From Rickettsiaceae bacterium (GTDB lineage: Bacteria; Pseudomonadota; Alphaproteobacteria; Rickettsiales; Rickettsiaceae): a DNA stretch of 40,603 bases. The DNA lies in contig JAJFBM010000009.1 in the NCBI GenBank assembly GCA_020697135.1, positions 1 to 40,603 on the forward strand, given 5' to 3'. The notes beneath the pieces are model-generated. The model was not told where the DNA came from, searched no databases, and saw only the letters and a list, made by a program, of their open reading frames with translations. Each line of letters starts with the position of its first letter. Within the stretch, counting starts at the first letter, position 1. Below, piece by piece: positions 7,930-16,625 of the stretch. A program made the translations under genes and the position numbers.

Positions 7930-10254
7930 GTGAAGAAAATATATAAATATTGTTCATATGCAGTGCTTATTGCATCAACTAGTTTTATCACTCCAGCTAA
8001 TGCAAGCGATACAATTTCTAATATTATCGTAAAGGGAAATAAGAGAGTTGAGAAAGAAACTATTATAAGTTATTTGAATCTTGCAAAAGGCGATAAATTT
8101 AGTGCGGATAAACAAAATGCATCAATAAAAAGCCTGTATTCTACTTCACTTTTTGAAAATATTGAAATAAAGTTTCAAGATGGAAATTTAATAGTATCTG
8201 TTCAAGAAAATGCTTTTGTAAATAAAGTAAACATCAAAGGAAATTCTAAAATTTCTTCAGATATCATCAAAAAGGAACTCACTATGAGATCTGGTGAATC
8301 TCTTAGCGCTGCAAATGTAAAGTTTGACATTGATAAAATCAAAGAATTATATAAAAGAAAAGGACGTTTCTCCATCGATGTTGCTTCAAAAATAGAGCCT
8401 CTTGAAAATAATAGAGTAAACTTAACATATGAAATTAAAGAAGGACCAAAAACTTCTATTAAAAAAATCTATTTCGTCGGTAACGAAAATTATAGAGATG
8501 GCGAGCTTAAAACAGTAATTCTCACTAAAGAATCTGCTTGGTGGAGATTTATGAGTACCGATGATGCATATGATCCAGATAGAATGGAGTATGATAAAGA
8601 TTTACTTAGAGATTTCTATACATCTGTTGGTTTTGCTGATTTCAGAGTAATTTCTGCAACTGCTGAACTTTCTCCAGCTAAAGACCATTTTAATGTTGTT
8701 TATTCGATTGATGAAGGAGAAAAGTATAATTTTGGTGAAATTAAGATTCAGAATAAACTTAATGAAATTGATAATAAATTACTAGAAAAATATATTGATA
8801 TAAAAGCTGGGCAAACTTATAACTCTAAAGCTCTTGAGAATATAGCAGATAAGCTTAGTTATGAGCTTGCAACACATGGTTATCCACAAGTAGAAGTAGT
8901 ACCAGCTGAAAATAAAGATTATAGAAATAAAATAGTTAATGTACAGTTTGTTGTCCAAGAAGCAAGAAAAGTTTATATCAATAAAATAAATATTCATGGT
9001 AACGTCAAAACTCGCGAAAAAGTTATAAGAAGAGAGTTTAAAGTTGCTGAGGGTGATTTATATAATCAGGCGCAAGTTGAGCGTAGTGAACAGCGTTTAA
9101 GAAATTTAGATTATTTTGAAACTGTAAGAGTAGGGCTGAGACCAACAGATCAAGCAGATAGACGTGATTTAGATGTTGAGGTTTCTGATAAATCCACCTC
9201 ATCAATAGGCTTGCAAGTGGGTTATAATACGCTTTCAGGATTATTTACTTCCATCGATTTTACTGAAAAGAACTTAGTGGGAACAGGTAGAGAACTTGAT
9301 TTTGGTGTTAATAGAACAAAAACAAGAACTAGCTTTTATGGTGGCATAACAGATCCTTACTTTATGGATAGAGATGTACTTGTAGGGTTTAATGGATTTA
9401 TGAATTTTACAAATAAAGGAAGGGGGAAATCTTCTAAAGATGAGCAGCCTTATAACATTACGGGCGTTGGCGGTGGTCCAAGAGTTGCTTACGATATTAG
9501 TGAATATTTAAGACATAATATAGATTATACCTTAAAGAAAGAAACAGTTAAAGGTGCAAGCAAAGACTCCTCATTTCATATCAGAGAACAAGAAGGTACA
9601 ACTTTGACTTCTTCTATAGGACATACTCTTACCTATGATAGAACTGATAGTAGGATAATTCCTAAAAATGGTTATTTGGTAAGTGTGTCGCAGGAAGCTG
9701 CGGGCCTTGGTGGTGATACAAAATATTTGAAACATGAAGTTGAAGGCAAAATTTTTAAATCATTCTATAATAATAAAATTACCGTTAAGCTTAAGGGTGA
9801 AGCAGGAAATATCCGTGGTTGGGGTGGCTCTATTGTTAAAATTCAAGACAGGTTTAATGTTGGGGATTATAATTTAAGAGGTTTTGCTGGTAGTGGTATT
9901 GGCCCAAGAGATAAAAGAACAACTGAGGCGATTGGTGGTCAGAACTTTTATACTGGTACGGCAGAAGTAACCTTCCCACTTGGTCTTCCTAAAGAGCTTG
10001 ATGTGCAAGGTGCTGTCTTCGTGGATACAGCAGCGTTATGGAATTATGATATAAGTAAGGCTAGAAAAGATCAGGCGCATTTATATTCAAAAGATGATAT
10101 ACATAATTCTAAAACGCCACGCGCTTCTTATGGTTTTGGTTTTATTTGGTTGACTAGATTTGCACCGATTGAAGTGTATTTTGGTTTCCCATTCAAGAAA
10201 AAAAGCTATGATAAAAAGCAAAGATTCCATTTAAGATTTGCAGCAAGAATTTAA
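7930..10254 (+). CDS. bamA: Outer-membrane protein assembly factor BamA
   Basis: BamA is the core of the BAM complex that folds beta-barrel proteins into the outer membrane. The 774-residue precursor starts at GTG, with AAGG a few bases upstream. It has a signal peptide (KIYKYCSYAVLIASTSF...PANA, cleavage after about residue 26). Repeated POTRA domains run from about residue 28 to 425, with recurring VKGNKR, IKGNSK, FVGNENY and IHGNVK turns. The 16-strand barrel follows; it carries the conserved LRGF motif in YNLRGFAGSGIGPR. The protein ends in FHLRFAARI, so the usual terminal aromatic is replaced by isoleucine. skp follows, the classic order. No rseP gene precedes it. Confidence 0.97.
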   Translation: MKKIYKYCSYAVLIASTSFITPANASDTISNIIVKGNKRVEKETIISYLNLAKGDKFSADKQNASIKSLYSTSLFENIEIKFQDGNLIVSVQENAFVNKVNIKGNSKISSDIIKKELTMRSGESLSAANVKFDIDKIKELYKRKGRFSIDVASKIEPLENNRVNLTYEIKEGPKTSIKKIYFVGNENYRDGELKTVILTKESAWWRFMSTDDAYDPDRMEYDKDLLRDFYTSVGFADFRVISATAELSPAKDHFNVVYSIDEGEKYNFGEIKIQNKLNEIDNKLLEKYIDIKAGQTYNSKALENIADKLSYELATHGYPQVEVVPAENKDYRNKIVNVQFVVQEARKVYINKINIHGNVKTREKVIRREFKVAEGDLYNQAQVERSEQRLRNLDYFETVRVGLRPTDQADRRDLDVEVSDKSTSSIGLQVGYNTLSGLFTSIDFTEKNLVGTGRELDFGVNRTKTRTSFYGGITDPYFMDRDVLVGFNGFMNFTNKGRGKSSKDEQPYNITGVGGGPRVAYDISEYLRHNIDYTLKKETVKGASKDSSFHIREQEGTTLTSSIGHTLTYDRTDSRIIPKNGYLVSVSQEAAGLGGDTKYLKHEVEGKIFKSFYNNKITVKLKGEAGNIRGWGGSIVKIQDRFNVGDYNLRGFAGSGIGPRDKRTTEAIGGQNFYTGTAEVTFPLGLPKELDVQGAVFVDTAALWNYDISKARKDQAHLYSKDDIHNSKTPRASYGFGFIWLTRFAPIEVYFGFPFKKKSYDKKQRFHLRFAARI

Positions 10255-10267
10255 TCATTTGAATAAA

Positions 10268-10298
10268 CAAGATGCTTCTTTGCGTATGAAGCATCTTG
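10268..10298 (+). terminator. Strong hairpin between bamA and skp
   Basis: CAAGATGCTTC at 10268-10278 pairs perfectly with 10288-10298 around a 9-base loop. No T run follows on the plus strand. It begins 14 bases after the bamA stop, so it may be a partial terminator, an mRNA-stability element or an attenuator before skp. A TTG at 10296 lies inside its right arm, which argues against that codon as the skp start. Confidence 0.65.
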
Positions 10299-10355
10299 AA
10301 CCTTATGAAATATAATAGCACTAAAGTTTTTACTAGATCGATGTATGGACATATT

Positions 10356-10910
10356 ATGAATTTAAAAAAAATAATTTCTGTTATTTCTATACTTATATTT
10401 AGTAACTTGCCTATCCCTTCTACTGAAGCTTATGAACAGAAAAAGAGTAATATTGCTGTTGTTGACGTACAAATGGTTCTGGAAAGATCATTCGCTGTTC
10501 AGTCAGTAAAAAATCGTATTGAGGAGATTAGCAAAAATATTCAGAAGCAAATGGATAATAAAACAGCTAATTTAAAAAAATTAGAAGAAGAATTATCAAG
10601 GAAAAGAGGGGTGATCTCTGAGAAAGACTTTGAGCATGAACTTTTGAACTTCAATAAAAATGTATCTAATCTTCAGCGTGAAGCACAAGAGAGTAAAGGT
10701 AAAATTGAGCAAGCATTTTCTGAAGCAATGAATAAAGTGCATGAAGAAATACTTAAAATCATCAGCGATTTAGCTCGCGAAAACAGTTATGATATAGTAA
10801 TGCCTGCCCCAGTAGTTATATACGTTTCCCCCACCTTGAACATCTCTCAGGCTATTATAGATAAACTTAATACTACACTTAAAGAAGTCAAAATTAATTA
10901 TAAAGAGTAA
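10356..10910 (+). CDS. skp: Periplasmic chaperone Skp/OmpH
   Basis: Skp carries unfolded outer-membrane proteins across the periplasm to BamA. From the ATG at 10356 the protein is 184 residues. It has a signal peptide (NLKKIISVISILIFSNLPIP, then STEA) and the family opening IAVVDVQMVLERS. A long coiled coil with KTANLKKLEEELSRKRG forms the tentacles, and YDIVMPAPVVIYVSPTLNIS is the expected C-terminal strand followed by a short helix. An upstream TTG at 10296 would add 20 residues, but it lies in a hairpin and would bury the signal peptide, so I reject it. The ribosome-binding site is weak. Position after bamA supports the call. Confidence 0.9.
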   Translation: MNLKKIISVISILIFSNLPIPSTEAYEQKKSNIAVVDVQMVLERSFAVQSVKNRIEEISKNIQKQMDNKTANLKKLEEELSRKRGVISEKDFEHELLNFNKNVSNLQREAQESKGKIEQAFSEAMNKVHEEILKIISDLARENSYDIVMPAPVVIYVSPTLNISQAIIDKLNTTLKEVKINYKE

Positions 10911-11143
10911 TTTGTTACATTACTTAGAAACCATTATATAAAGATCTCCGTTATCAGTATTTATAAACTAAACTTCCTTTAAATTTATGAAGAAATAATA
11001 TAAAATATTCTTTTCACCTTTTAAATTAACAATATAAATATATTTCGTTAAGTTCGTTAAAACTTCTTTATAATTTATGATTTTATGATATATTGTAAAA
11101 TAAATGAAATATATTTAAACCTTAAATTGATGCTGGAGACAAT

Positions 11144-12568
11144 ATGAGTAATATTGATTATATAATTATAATTGCCTATTTGCTACTAACACTTGTACTT
11201 GGGTTATGGTCGGGCAGAAACGTAAAAAATATACAAGATTACGCAGTTGGAGATCGTAATTTTACTACTACTACACTTATTATGACTATTTGTGCAACAC
11301 AAATTGGTGGAAGTACTATTATGGGGCTAGCTAGCGAAGCCTTTACAATCGGGTTGATAGATATGTATGCTTCAGTAGGCATTATAATTTATTATTTTAT
11401 TATAGCCTATGTAATAGCTCCACGTTTTAAACCATTTCTAGGCTTAATTTCTAATGGTGAAATAATGGAAGAGTTATATGGTAAAGCAGCTAGGTATGTA
11501 ACAGGTATCTCAAGTACGCTTGTATGTATAGGGTTTTTTGCCGGTCAGGTAAAGGCTTTATCAGTTTTTTTTAGTTATTTCCTTGATTTAGATATTTTAA
11601 CGGCAACTTTTGCTAGTTGTTTTATTGTTGTTGCTTATTCAAGCTTTGGAGGTATAAATTCTGTTACATTTACTGATATCATACAATTCATCACTCTTGC
11701 TGTAACAATACCAATGATATATAACCTTTCACTTAATGTGCTAAATGGTTATGAAGAGCTATTTAAAAGAACACCGATCGAATATTTTAAAGTTGCCGAT
11801 CACCCTTCCTTTTTAGAATATCTAATGTTGTTCTTTTTCTTTTGTTTTCCAGAAACTTCGCCTTCAACCATGCAAAGAATATTAATGGCAAAGGATATAA
11901 ATCAGGTGAGAGATTCTTTTAAAGCAACTGGATTTGTATTAATTCCTTATCTTTTTTTTGCAAGTATGGCAGGAATAGTAGCTCATGCTCTCTGCCCTGA
12001 ACTTACTCCTAATAATGCCTTTATGTTTTTAATTGATTCTTATATGCCTTCAGGCTTTAAGGGAATTGCAATTATAGGTATGATTGCAATTGTAATGTCT
12101 ACAGCAGATTCTTGTTTGAATGCCGCAAGCGTAGCTTTTACCCATGATGTAGTTAAGCCTATATTTGGAGATAAACTTTCAGAAAAAGCTGAGCTAAATA
12201 TTGCTAAGTACTTTACCCTAATTAGTGGAGTATTTGCAGTGTTTATAGCATTATCATTTGACAATTTATTGAGACTTGCATTGTTTGTGCAAGGTTTTTA
12301 TGTGCCTATAATTTCGATGCCTTTACTGTTTGGTTTATTTGGTTTTAGATCAAGCCCAAAAACCTTTTTAGCTGGAGCTTTTGCTGGAGCATTAACTTTT
12401 TTAATTTGGAAGTTATATGATTTAGATAATGTGCTTGGATTTAATAGCCTTATACCGGGACTAGGGATAAATGCTATTGCGCTTCTTTTAACTCATTATA
12501 TTTTAAAAGAACCGGGTGGATGGGTTAAAAATCTAGGTCCTAAAATAATAAAAGTAAATCCTAATTAA
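11144..12568 (+). CDS. Sodium:solute symporter family transporter
   Basis: This 474-residue inner-membrane transporter of the SSS family has about 13 hydrophobic segments. It carries family signatures GDRNFTTTTL near the N-terminus, AYSSFGGINSVTFTDIIQF, and IVMSTADSCLNAASVAFTHD, the stretch that contributes to the sodium site. The substrate cannot be read from the sequence. The closest relative in the window is the N-terminal half of the hybrid kinase at 265: both share a STADS-LN-A core and an S-QRIL motif. GGAG about 8 bases upstream supports the ATG, and a TATAAT box at 11069-11074 is a possible -10. It stands alone and converges on lpdA. Confidence 0.92.
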   Translation: MSNIDYIIIIAYLLLTLVLGLWSGRNVKNIQDYAVGDRNFTTTTLIMTICATQIGGSTIMGLASEAFTIGLIDMYASVGIIIYYFIIAYVIAPRFKPFLGLISNGEIMEELYGKAARYVTGISSTLVCIGFFAGQVKALSVFFSYFLDLDILTATFASCFIVVAYSSFGGINSVTFTDIIQFITLAVTIPMIYNLSLNVLNGYEELFKRTPIEYFKVADHPSFLEYLMLFFFFCFPETSPSTMQRILMAKDINQVRDSFKATGFVLIPYLFFASMAGIVAHALCPELTPNNAFMFLIDSYMPSGFKGIAIIGMIAIVMSTADSCLNAASVAFTHDVVKPIFGDKLSEKAELNIAKYFTLISGVFAVFIALSFDNLLRLALFVQGFYVPIISMPLLFGLFGFRSSPKTFLAGAFAGALTFLIWKLYDLDNVLGFNSLIPGLGINAIALLLTHYILKEPGGWVKNLGPKIIKVNPN

Positions 12569-12573
12569 AAGCT

Positions 12574-12607
12574 AAAGAGCTAAAAGTTGTTACACGATTA
12601 GCTCTTT
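12574..12607. terminator. Bidirectional terminator between the symporter and lpdA
   Basis: AAAGAGCTAA at 12574-12583 pairs exactly with 12598-12607 around a 14-base loop. It sits in the 46-base gap between two converging genes, with A-rich sequence to the left and T-rich sequence to the right. Confidence 0.7.
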
Positions 12608-12614
12608 AATATAA

Positions 12615-14018
12615 TCACATATTTAATGTGCGTTTTTCAACTGCAAGTGCGGCTTCTTTAACGGCTTCGTTTAGTGTTGGATGTGCGTGACAAATGCGTG
12701 CAATATCCTCACTTGATGCATAGAATTCCATAGCAACAACCATCTCAGCAATAATAGTTCCAGCGTCACATCCAATAATATGAACACCTAATATTCTATC
12801 GGTTTTAGTATCAGCAAGTATTTTCACAAAACCATCAGTCTCATTCACTGCACGTGCTCTACTATTTGCCAGGAAAGGAAATTTACCAACTTTATACTGA
12901 ACACCAGCTTGTTTTAATTCTTCTTCTGTTTTACCAACAAAAGCAACTTCAGGTGCAGTATAAACAACGCCAGGTATTGTATTATAATTAACGTGGCCAG
13001 CTTTACCTGCCATCATCTCAACAGCAGCAACTGCTTCTTCTTCAGCTTTGTGCGCAAGCATTGGGCCAGGGATGACGTCACCAACTGCATAAATATTGGC
13101 AATATTTGTTTTGAAATGAGCATCAACTTTAATACGACCCCTTTCATCCATTTCAACGCCTGCTGCGGATAGATTTAAAGTTTCTGTATGAGGTTTTCTT
13201 CCCACTGATACAAGTACATAATCAGCAGATAATTTTTCCTTGGATTTACCGTCGGCCGACTCAAGCTCAAGCTCAACTTCTTTATCCCCAGCTTTAGCCG
13301 ACATTACTTTAGTAGACAGCTTAAATTTCATTCCTTGTTTCTCAAGAACTTTATGTAGTTGATTACCTACTTCATGATCCATTGCTGGAACAATTCTATC
13401 AAAAAATTCTATAACTGTAACTTCAGCGCCAAGACGCCTCCAAACTGATCCAAGCTCAAGGCCAATATAGCCACCGCCAATTACAATAAGTTTCTTCGGA
13501 ACTTCTAGTATGCTCAAAGCACCTGTTGAGGAAACAATTCTTTTTTCATCAATTTCAATCCCTTTTAGAGGCATAATATCTGAACCAGTAGCAATTAGGT
13601 ATTTTTTACCTGTGATAGTTTCTTTATTTCCTTCATTGTCGACTTCAATTTGAGTAGGGGAAATAAATTTTGCGGTTCCTTGTAGGCGAGTAATTTTATT
13701 TTTGGCAAATAACCCATCAATACCTTTAACTAGATCGCTAACAACTTTATCTTTCTTGCCAAGCATAACTGATAAGTTAAGTTTAGTTTGCGTCTCTATG
13801 CCAATATCAGCAAAATGCTTATTTGCTTCTTCAAATTTCTCAGACATATTCAGTAGGGCTTTTGAAGGGATGCAGCCAACATTTAAACATGTGCCGCCTA
13901 AAGTTTTACGCTTCTCAACGCAAGCTACTTTCATGCCAAGCTGTGCTGCACGAATAGCGCCAATATATCCAGCAGGTCCGCCACCAATAACTACTAAATC
14001 AAATTCTTTTTCACTCAT
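12615..14018 (-). CDS. lpdA: Dihydrolipoyl dehydrogenase
   Basis: This flavoprotein (E3) reoxidises lipoamide in 2-oxoacid dehydrogenase complexes and passes electrons to NAD+. The FAD-binding GGGPAGY motif is near the N-terminus, the redox-active disulfide is in GGTCLNVGCIPSK, and the NAD-binding motif is VIGGGYIGLELGSVWRRLG. A second FAD contact is in IYAVGDVIPGPMLAHKAEEE. The C-terminal catalytic His is in CHAHPTLNEAVKEAAL. I use the ATG at 14018 (protein starting MSEKEFDLVVIGGG, 467 residues) because GGGG at 14027-14030 is well spaced for it. An ATG at 14024 is nearly as good, and one at 14063 adds an unlikely extension. No other complex subunit is nearby. Confidence 0.96.
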   Translation of the reverse strand: MSEKEFDLVVIGGGPAGYIGAIRAAQLGMKVACVEKRKTLGGTCLNVGCIPSKALLNMSEKFEEANKHFADIGIETQTKLNLSVMLGKKDKVVSDLVKGIDGLFAKNKITRLQGTAKFISPTQIEVDNEGNKETITGKKYLIATGSDIMPLKGIEIDEKRIVSSTGALSILEVPKKLIVIGGGYIGLELGSVWRRLGAEVTVIEFFDRIVPAMDHEVGNQLHKVLEKQGMKFKLSTKVMSAKAGDKEVELELESADGKSKEKLSADYVLVSVGRKPHTETLNLSAAGVEMDERGRIKVDAHFKTNIANIYAVGDVIPGPMLAHKAEEEAVAAVEMMAGKAGHVNYNTIPGVVYTAPEVAFVGKTEEELKQAGVQYKVGKFPFLANSRARAVNETDGFVKILADTKTDRILGVHIIGCDAGTIIAEMVVAMEFYASSEDIARICHAHPTLNEAVKEAALAVEKRTLNM

Positions 14019-14162
14019 ATTCATATACCCCAAGTCACAATTTAATGAGAAAAAAGTTAGCATAAAATTAGGATAATAGCTACTTAAAAGATAAGAAGTT
14101 TAAGAGTAAAAGAGCAAGAGAAGTAGGAAGGTTACAGATTAATTTATATAAGGCTTATTTAT

Positions 14163-14185
14163 GTAGAAGCTTAAATTGCTTCTAC
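14163..14185 (-). terminator. GTAGAAGC-type hairpin after the first array gene
   Basis: GTAGAAGC at 14163-14170 pairs perfectly with 14178-14185, leaving a 7-base loop. It lies just after the stop of the 111-residue gene. The same stem sequence is found after three more genes of the array. Confidence 0.7.
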
Positions 14186-14192
14186 CATCTTT

Positions 14193-14528
14193 TTAGCAAT
14201 TTTTATCAGTAGAGCAAATTTCGCCTGCAGTCATAATATTATCCATAATAATATCAAATTCTTCCAGAAGTTTATAAAATGCTTGTCTTGGTAAAGCTTT
14301 CTCTGAGTCTTGATTGGGGACGCTATTTGCTACTTCTTCCTTTTGAGCGCAAATACTATCAAATTCTTCTACGAGCCTTTCAAATTTTTGACCTCTGGCC
14401 AAAGTCAATGAACGCATATGCTCGAGCATTTTACCCATAGTATTCAACGATTTTTCGGCAGTTTCTAAAGATATCATATTGCTATTTATTGCAATATTAG
14501 ATGTGTTAAGGGTTAGGTTTTCTTGCAT
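14193..14528 (-). CDS. Short flagellin-D1-like protein (MQEN family)
   Basis: The 111-residue product reads like a fragment of the helical D1 core of flagellin. ISLETAEKSLNTMGKMLEHM corresponds to the flagellin pattern SLAQTAEGAL..I...L.RM, and two later segments (FERLVEEFDSIC and FYKLLEEFDIIM) resemble the flagellin L..EFD.L..EI stretch. There is no D0 helix at either end, no signal peptide, and the protein ends in TDKNC. Its first residues (MQENLTLNTSN) are shared with the proteins starting at 16421 and 17417. GAGGA precedes the ATG. Function is not known; it could be a filament-related structural protein or an exported protein that reuses this fold. The flagellin likeness is my own motif reading. 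Confidence 0.6.
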   Translation of the reverse strand: MQENLTLNTSNIAINSNMISLETAEKSLNTMGKMLEHMRSLTLARGQKFERLVEEFDSICAQKEEVANSVPNQDSEKALPRQAFYKLLEEFDIIMDNIMTAGEICSTDKNC

Positions 14529-14560
14529 AAATCCTCATATTGGCTGATAAGTGATACCTG

Positions 14561-14591
14561 TTTGAGTTAGGCTCAAAGCTACTCTATTATA
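14561..14591 (-). promoter_or_regulatory. TATAAT box and leader inverted repeat, copy A
   Basis: On the minus strand TATAAT (14586-14591) is followed about 9 bases later by TTTGAG-CCTAA-CTCAAA (14561-14577). The same layout is found before the genes starting at 16421 and 17417. The inverted repeat is at the likely transcription start, so it may be an operator or a 5' hairpin. Confidence 0.5.
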
Positions 14592-14690
14592 AAATTCTAA
14601 CGGTTAATAAAGTACTAAGATGGAAGTTATTTAAATCTGATAAATTCTTTGGAGTTAAAAAAACACTGAGGGATAAATTTTTTTAAAATA

Positions 14691-14721
14691 GGTAGAAGCA
14701 TAATAATTTATAACTTCTACC
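14691..14721 (-). terminator. GTAGAAG-type hairpin after the 562-residue gene
   Basis: GGTAGAAG at 14691-14698 pairs with CTTCTACC at 14714-14721 around a 15-base loop. On the minus strand it lies 11 bases after the stop and is followed by a TATTTT run. The same sequence recurs at 16584-16614. Confidence 0.7.
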
Positions 14722-14732
14722 GTAATATATGT

Positions 14733-16421
14733 TTAGCAATCTTTATTCAGGGGAGACAATTCTCCAGTAATTCTGCAATGATGTTCATCAAATATACTAT
14801 CAAGAATATTATCATTTAATGTTCCGTATAATTGGATAGGTAATTGGGTTAAATAAACTGCTTCATCCTCCTTAGAAGCAGTTGCAATGTCTATATTGGT
14901 TGTTGCTATATCAGTGATTTCTACACCTGCTTCACTCTTTGCATACAAGCCCTTACTTGCATTAACTTTTGAATTATAAGTTAATATTAATTCTGAAGAA
15001 TTAGAAGTATTAATTTCAATTTTTGCTTCCAACAATTTCTCATAATTATGGCCCTTCTCTGTAATATAATAATAAATAGCATTTTTTACTTCTTCTGCAA
15101 GTTCATTTGAAGTTTGATATGAATTTGTTTTAATTTCACCTATTGCACCTGTGTAGGTACAAGCAGATGTATTCGTATTTTTAGCTGTAAAAATTATACC
15201 ATTAATATTTAAAATATTGCCATCAAGTAAATCATAACATCTCAGTGAATTCGCATGCAACTTCATGCCGTCGGTTGCAACACCAAAATAACCTGTAGCG
15301 CTCGCTGCTGCACCTTTAGTAGTATAGGTAAAAGTATCTTTATCAAGTACAGTGATTGGAATAGCTGTTTCGTCATCGATATTATTTACAACATCGAAAA
15401 GATTGACATCGACTATATCACCACTTTGCAAACCATGATTTGATAAGGCAACTGTTATAACTTTACTACCCTGGGTTGTTTTGAAAGCGTTTGCATCAAA
15501 GTTAAAATACTTTGCATGGTTATTATCAAATTTGATGCTTAAAGTAGATACAGAGTTGTCCGCATTATCGTTGGTCTCAATAGAGCCCATAGCCTTATCC
15601 AAACTGCCATCTATCATTTTTATGGAATTAAAATTAGTATTTTCTGCTATGCGATCAATTTCTGCTACTAGATCTTGAAATTCTTGATCTGACTTTTCTC
15701 TAGCCTCATCATCTAATAACCCACTTTTTGCCATAGATGCTAGTTTAGATTGTTTCTCTAATATCATATGAATATGTAGCAAATTACCATCGTATCCTTG
15801 AGGTTCGTTGTAAGGATCTATCATAGTTAAAAGAAAGGATTCATAACTATAATTATTATATAGTTCTTGTAGGCTTTCTACAGGAGTATTTTGCTTATGT
15901 TCATCAATAAAAATTTTTATTTTGGAAGCAAAATTTTCATTTTGCTCTTGAGTATAAAAGTCAGAAATTATTTCTTCTATTGTAGGTAAATCATATCTTA
16001 TTTCAAAATACATAGTACGACTAGGATAAAGTTCTACTAAATATCTATTTAATACAAAATAAATTGTTGCAACTATTTCAGGTTCTAAATTTTTAAAGAA
16101 ATTATAGGTATTTTTTGTAACGTATTCTTGGCAAATGGTATAAAACTCGTCATTTTTAGGATTACCATTTTCCTCTATTGCAAAAGAAATAGTTTTGTCT
16201 AATACAAATTTAAGATGCCTTAACAAATATATTTTTTGGTCTACTGTTATTATTTGGTTAATAAACTTGTCAATGGCTGGAATTGAAATATCAGGCGCTT
16301 TCTTTTGTGCCAAATTTTTAAGCTCTTGATAAACAGGTCTTAGTTTTTCAGTTAGGCTTATTTGATTTAAAGGGTTTTGGATCTCGGTATTAGAAGTGGA
16401 AAGGGTTTGATTTTCTTGCAT
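14733..16421 (-). CDS. Flagellin-module protein (MQEN family)
   Basis: The 562-residue product begins with the MQENQTLSTSN leader. A helical region of unknown type follows to about residue 210. Residues 219-273 then closely follow flagellin D1: an ILEKQSKLASMAKSG helix, then FQDLVAEIDRIAENTNFNS, then KMIDGS, the pattern that in flagellins reads L..EIDRIA..T.FNG..LLDGS. Two modules come next: an NHGL..GD beta module (about 290-395) and an ILNINGI.FTAKNT module (about 395-515). The protein ends shortly after a LYGTLNDNILDSI linker that in the larger paralogues leads on to more modules. The D1-then-modules order is that of a true flagellin, but the N- and C-terminal D0 helices are missing. No signal peptide. 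It could be a filament-type protein or an exported protein derived from one. Confidence 0.68.
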   Translation of the reverse strand: MQENQTLSTSNTEIQNPLNQISLTEKLRPVYQELKNLAQKKAPDISIPAIDKFINQIITVDQKIYLLRHLKFVLDKTISFAIEENGNPKNDEFYTICQEYVTKNTYNFFKNLEPEIVATIYFVLNRYLVELYPSRTMYFEIRYDLPTIEEIISDFYTQEQNENFASKIKIFIDEHKQNTPVESLQELYNNYSYESFLLTMIDPYNEPQGYDGNLLHIHMILEKQSKLASMAKSGLLDDEAREKSDQEFQDLVAEIDRIAENTNFNSIKMIDGSLDKAMGSIETNDNADNSVSTLSIKFDNNHAKYFNFDANAFKTTQGSKVITVALSNHGLQSGDIVDVNLFDVVNNIDDETAIPITVLDKDTFTYTTKGAAASATGYFGVATDGMKLHANSLRCYDLLDGNILNINGIIFTAKNTNTSACTYTGAIGEIKTNSYQTSNELAEEVKNAIYYYITEKGHNYEKLLEAKIEINTSNSSELILTYNSKVNASKGLYAKSEAGVEITDIATTNIDIATASKEDEAVYLTQLPIQLYGTLNDNILDSIFDEHHCRITGELSPLNKDC

Positions 16422-16453
16422 AAATCCTCATGTTGGTAATTATATAAAATGCA

Positions 16454-16484
16454 TTTGAGCTTGGCTCAAAGCTTCTCTATTATA
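16454..16484 (-). promoter_or_regulatory. TATAAT box and leader inverted repeat, copy B
   Basis: On the minus strand TATAAT (16479-16484) is followed by TTTGAGC-CAA-GCTCAAA (16454-16470), the longest of the three versions of this inverted repeat. It precedes the 562-residue gene. Confidence 0.5.
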
Positions 16485-16583
16485 AAATTCTAACGGTTAA
16501 TAAAGTGCTAAGTTCGAAGTTATTTAAATCTGATAATTTATTTGGAGCTAAAAAATACTAAGGGGTAAATTTTTTTTAAAATA

Positions 16584-16614
16584 GGTAGAAGCATAATAAT
16601 TTATAACTTCTACC
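16584..16614 (-). terminator. GTAGAAG-type hairpin after the 263-residue gene
   Basis: GGTAGAAG at 16584-16591 pairs with CTTCTACC at 16607-16614. It is the same hairpin and loop as at 14691-14721, in the second copy of the intergenic cassette. Confidence 0.7.
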
Positions 16615-16625
16615 GTAATATAAGT

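Larger units (their letters stand above)
14529..14732 (-). repeat. Duplicated 204-base intergenic cassette, copy A
   Basis: The gap between the genes at 14528 and 14733 is 204 bases and is nearly the same sequence as the 204-base gap 16422-16625. Read on the minus strand it holds the terminator hairpin of one gene, then the promoter, leader inverted repeat and ribosome-binding site of the next. The similarity continues into the first codons (MQEN). Confidence 0.75.
16422..16625 (-). repeat. Duplicated 204-base intergenic cassette, copy B
   Basis: Near-identical to 14529-14732, with the same length and the same order of terminator, TATAAT box, leader inverted repeat and ribosome-binding site. 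The similarity runs on into the MQEN codons on one side and into the last bases of the next gene on the other. A more diverged third copy fills 17418-17628. Confidence 0.75.

Noticed and set aside
10296-10355. TTG start giving a longer Skp
   Set aside because: It lies inside the right arm of a strong hairpin and would place 20 residues before a clear signal peptide; the ATG at 10356 fits the family.
13702-14076. Plus-strand open frame over the start of lpdA
   Set aside because: It is the antisense of a strongly conserved gene and has no recognisable family.
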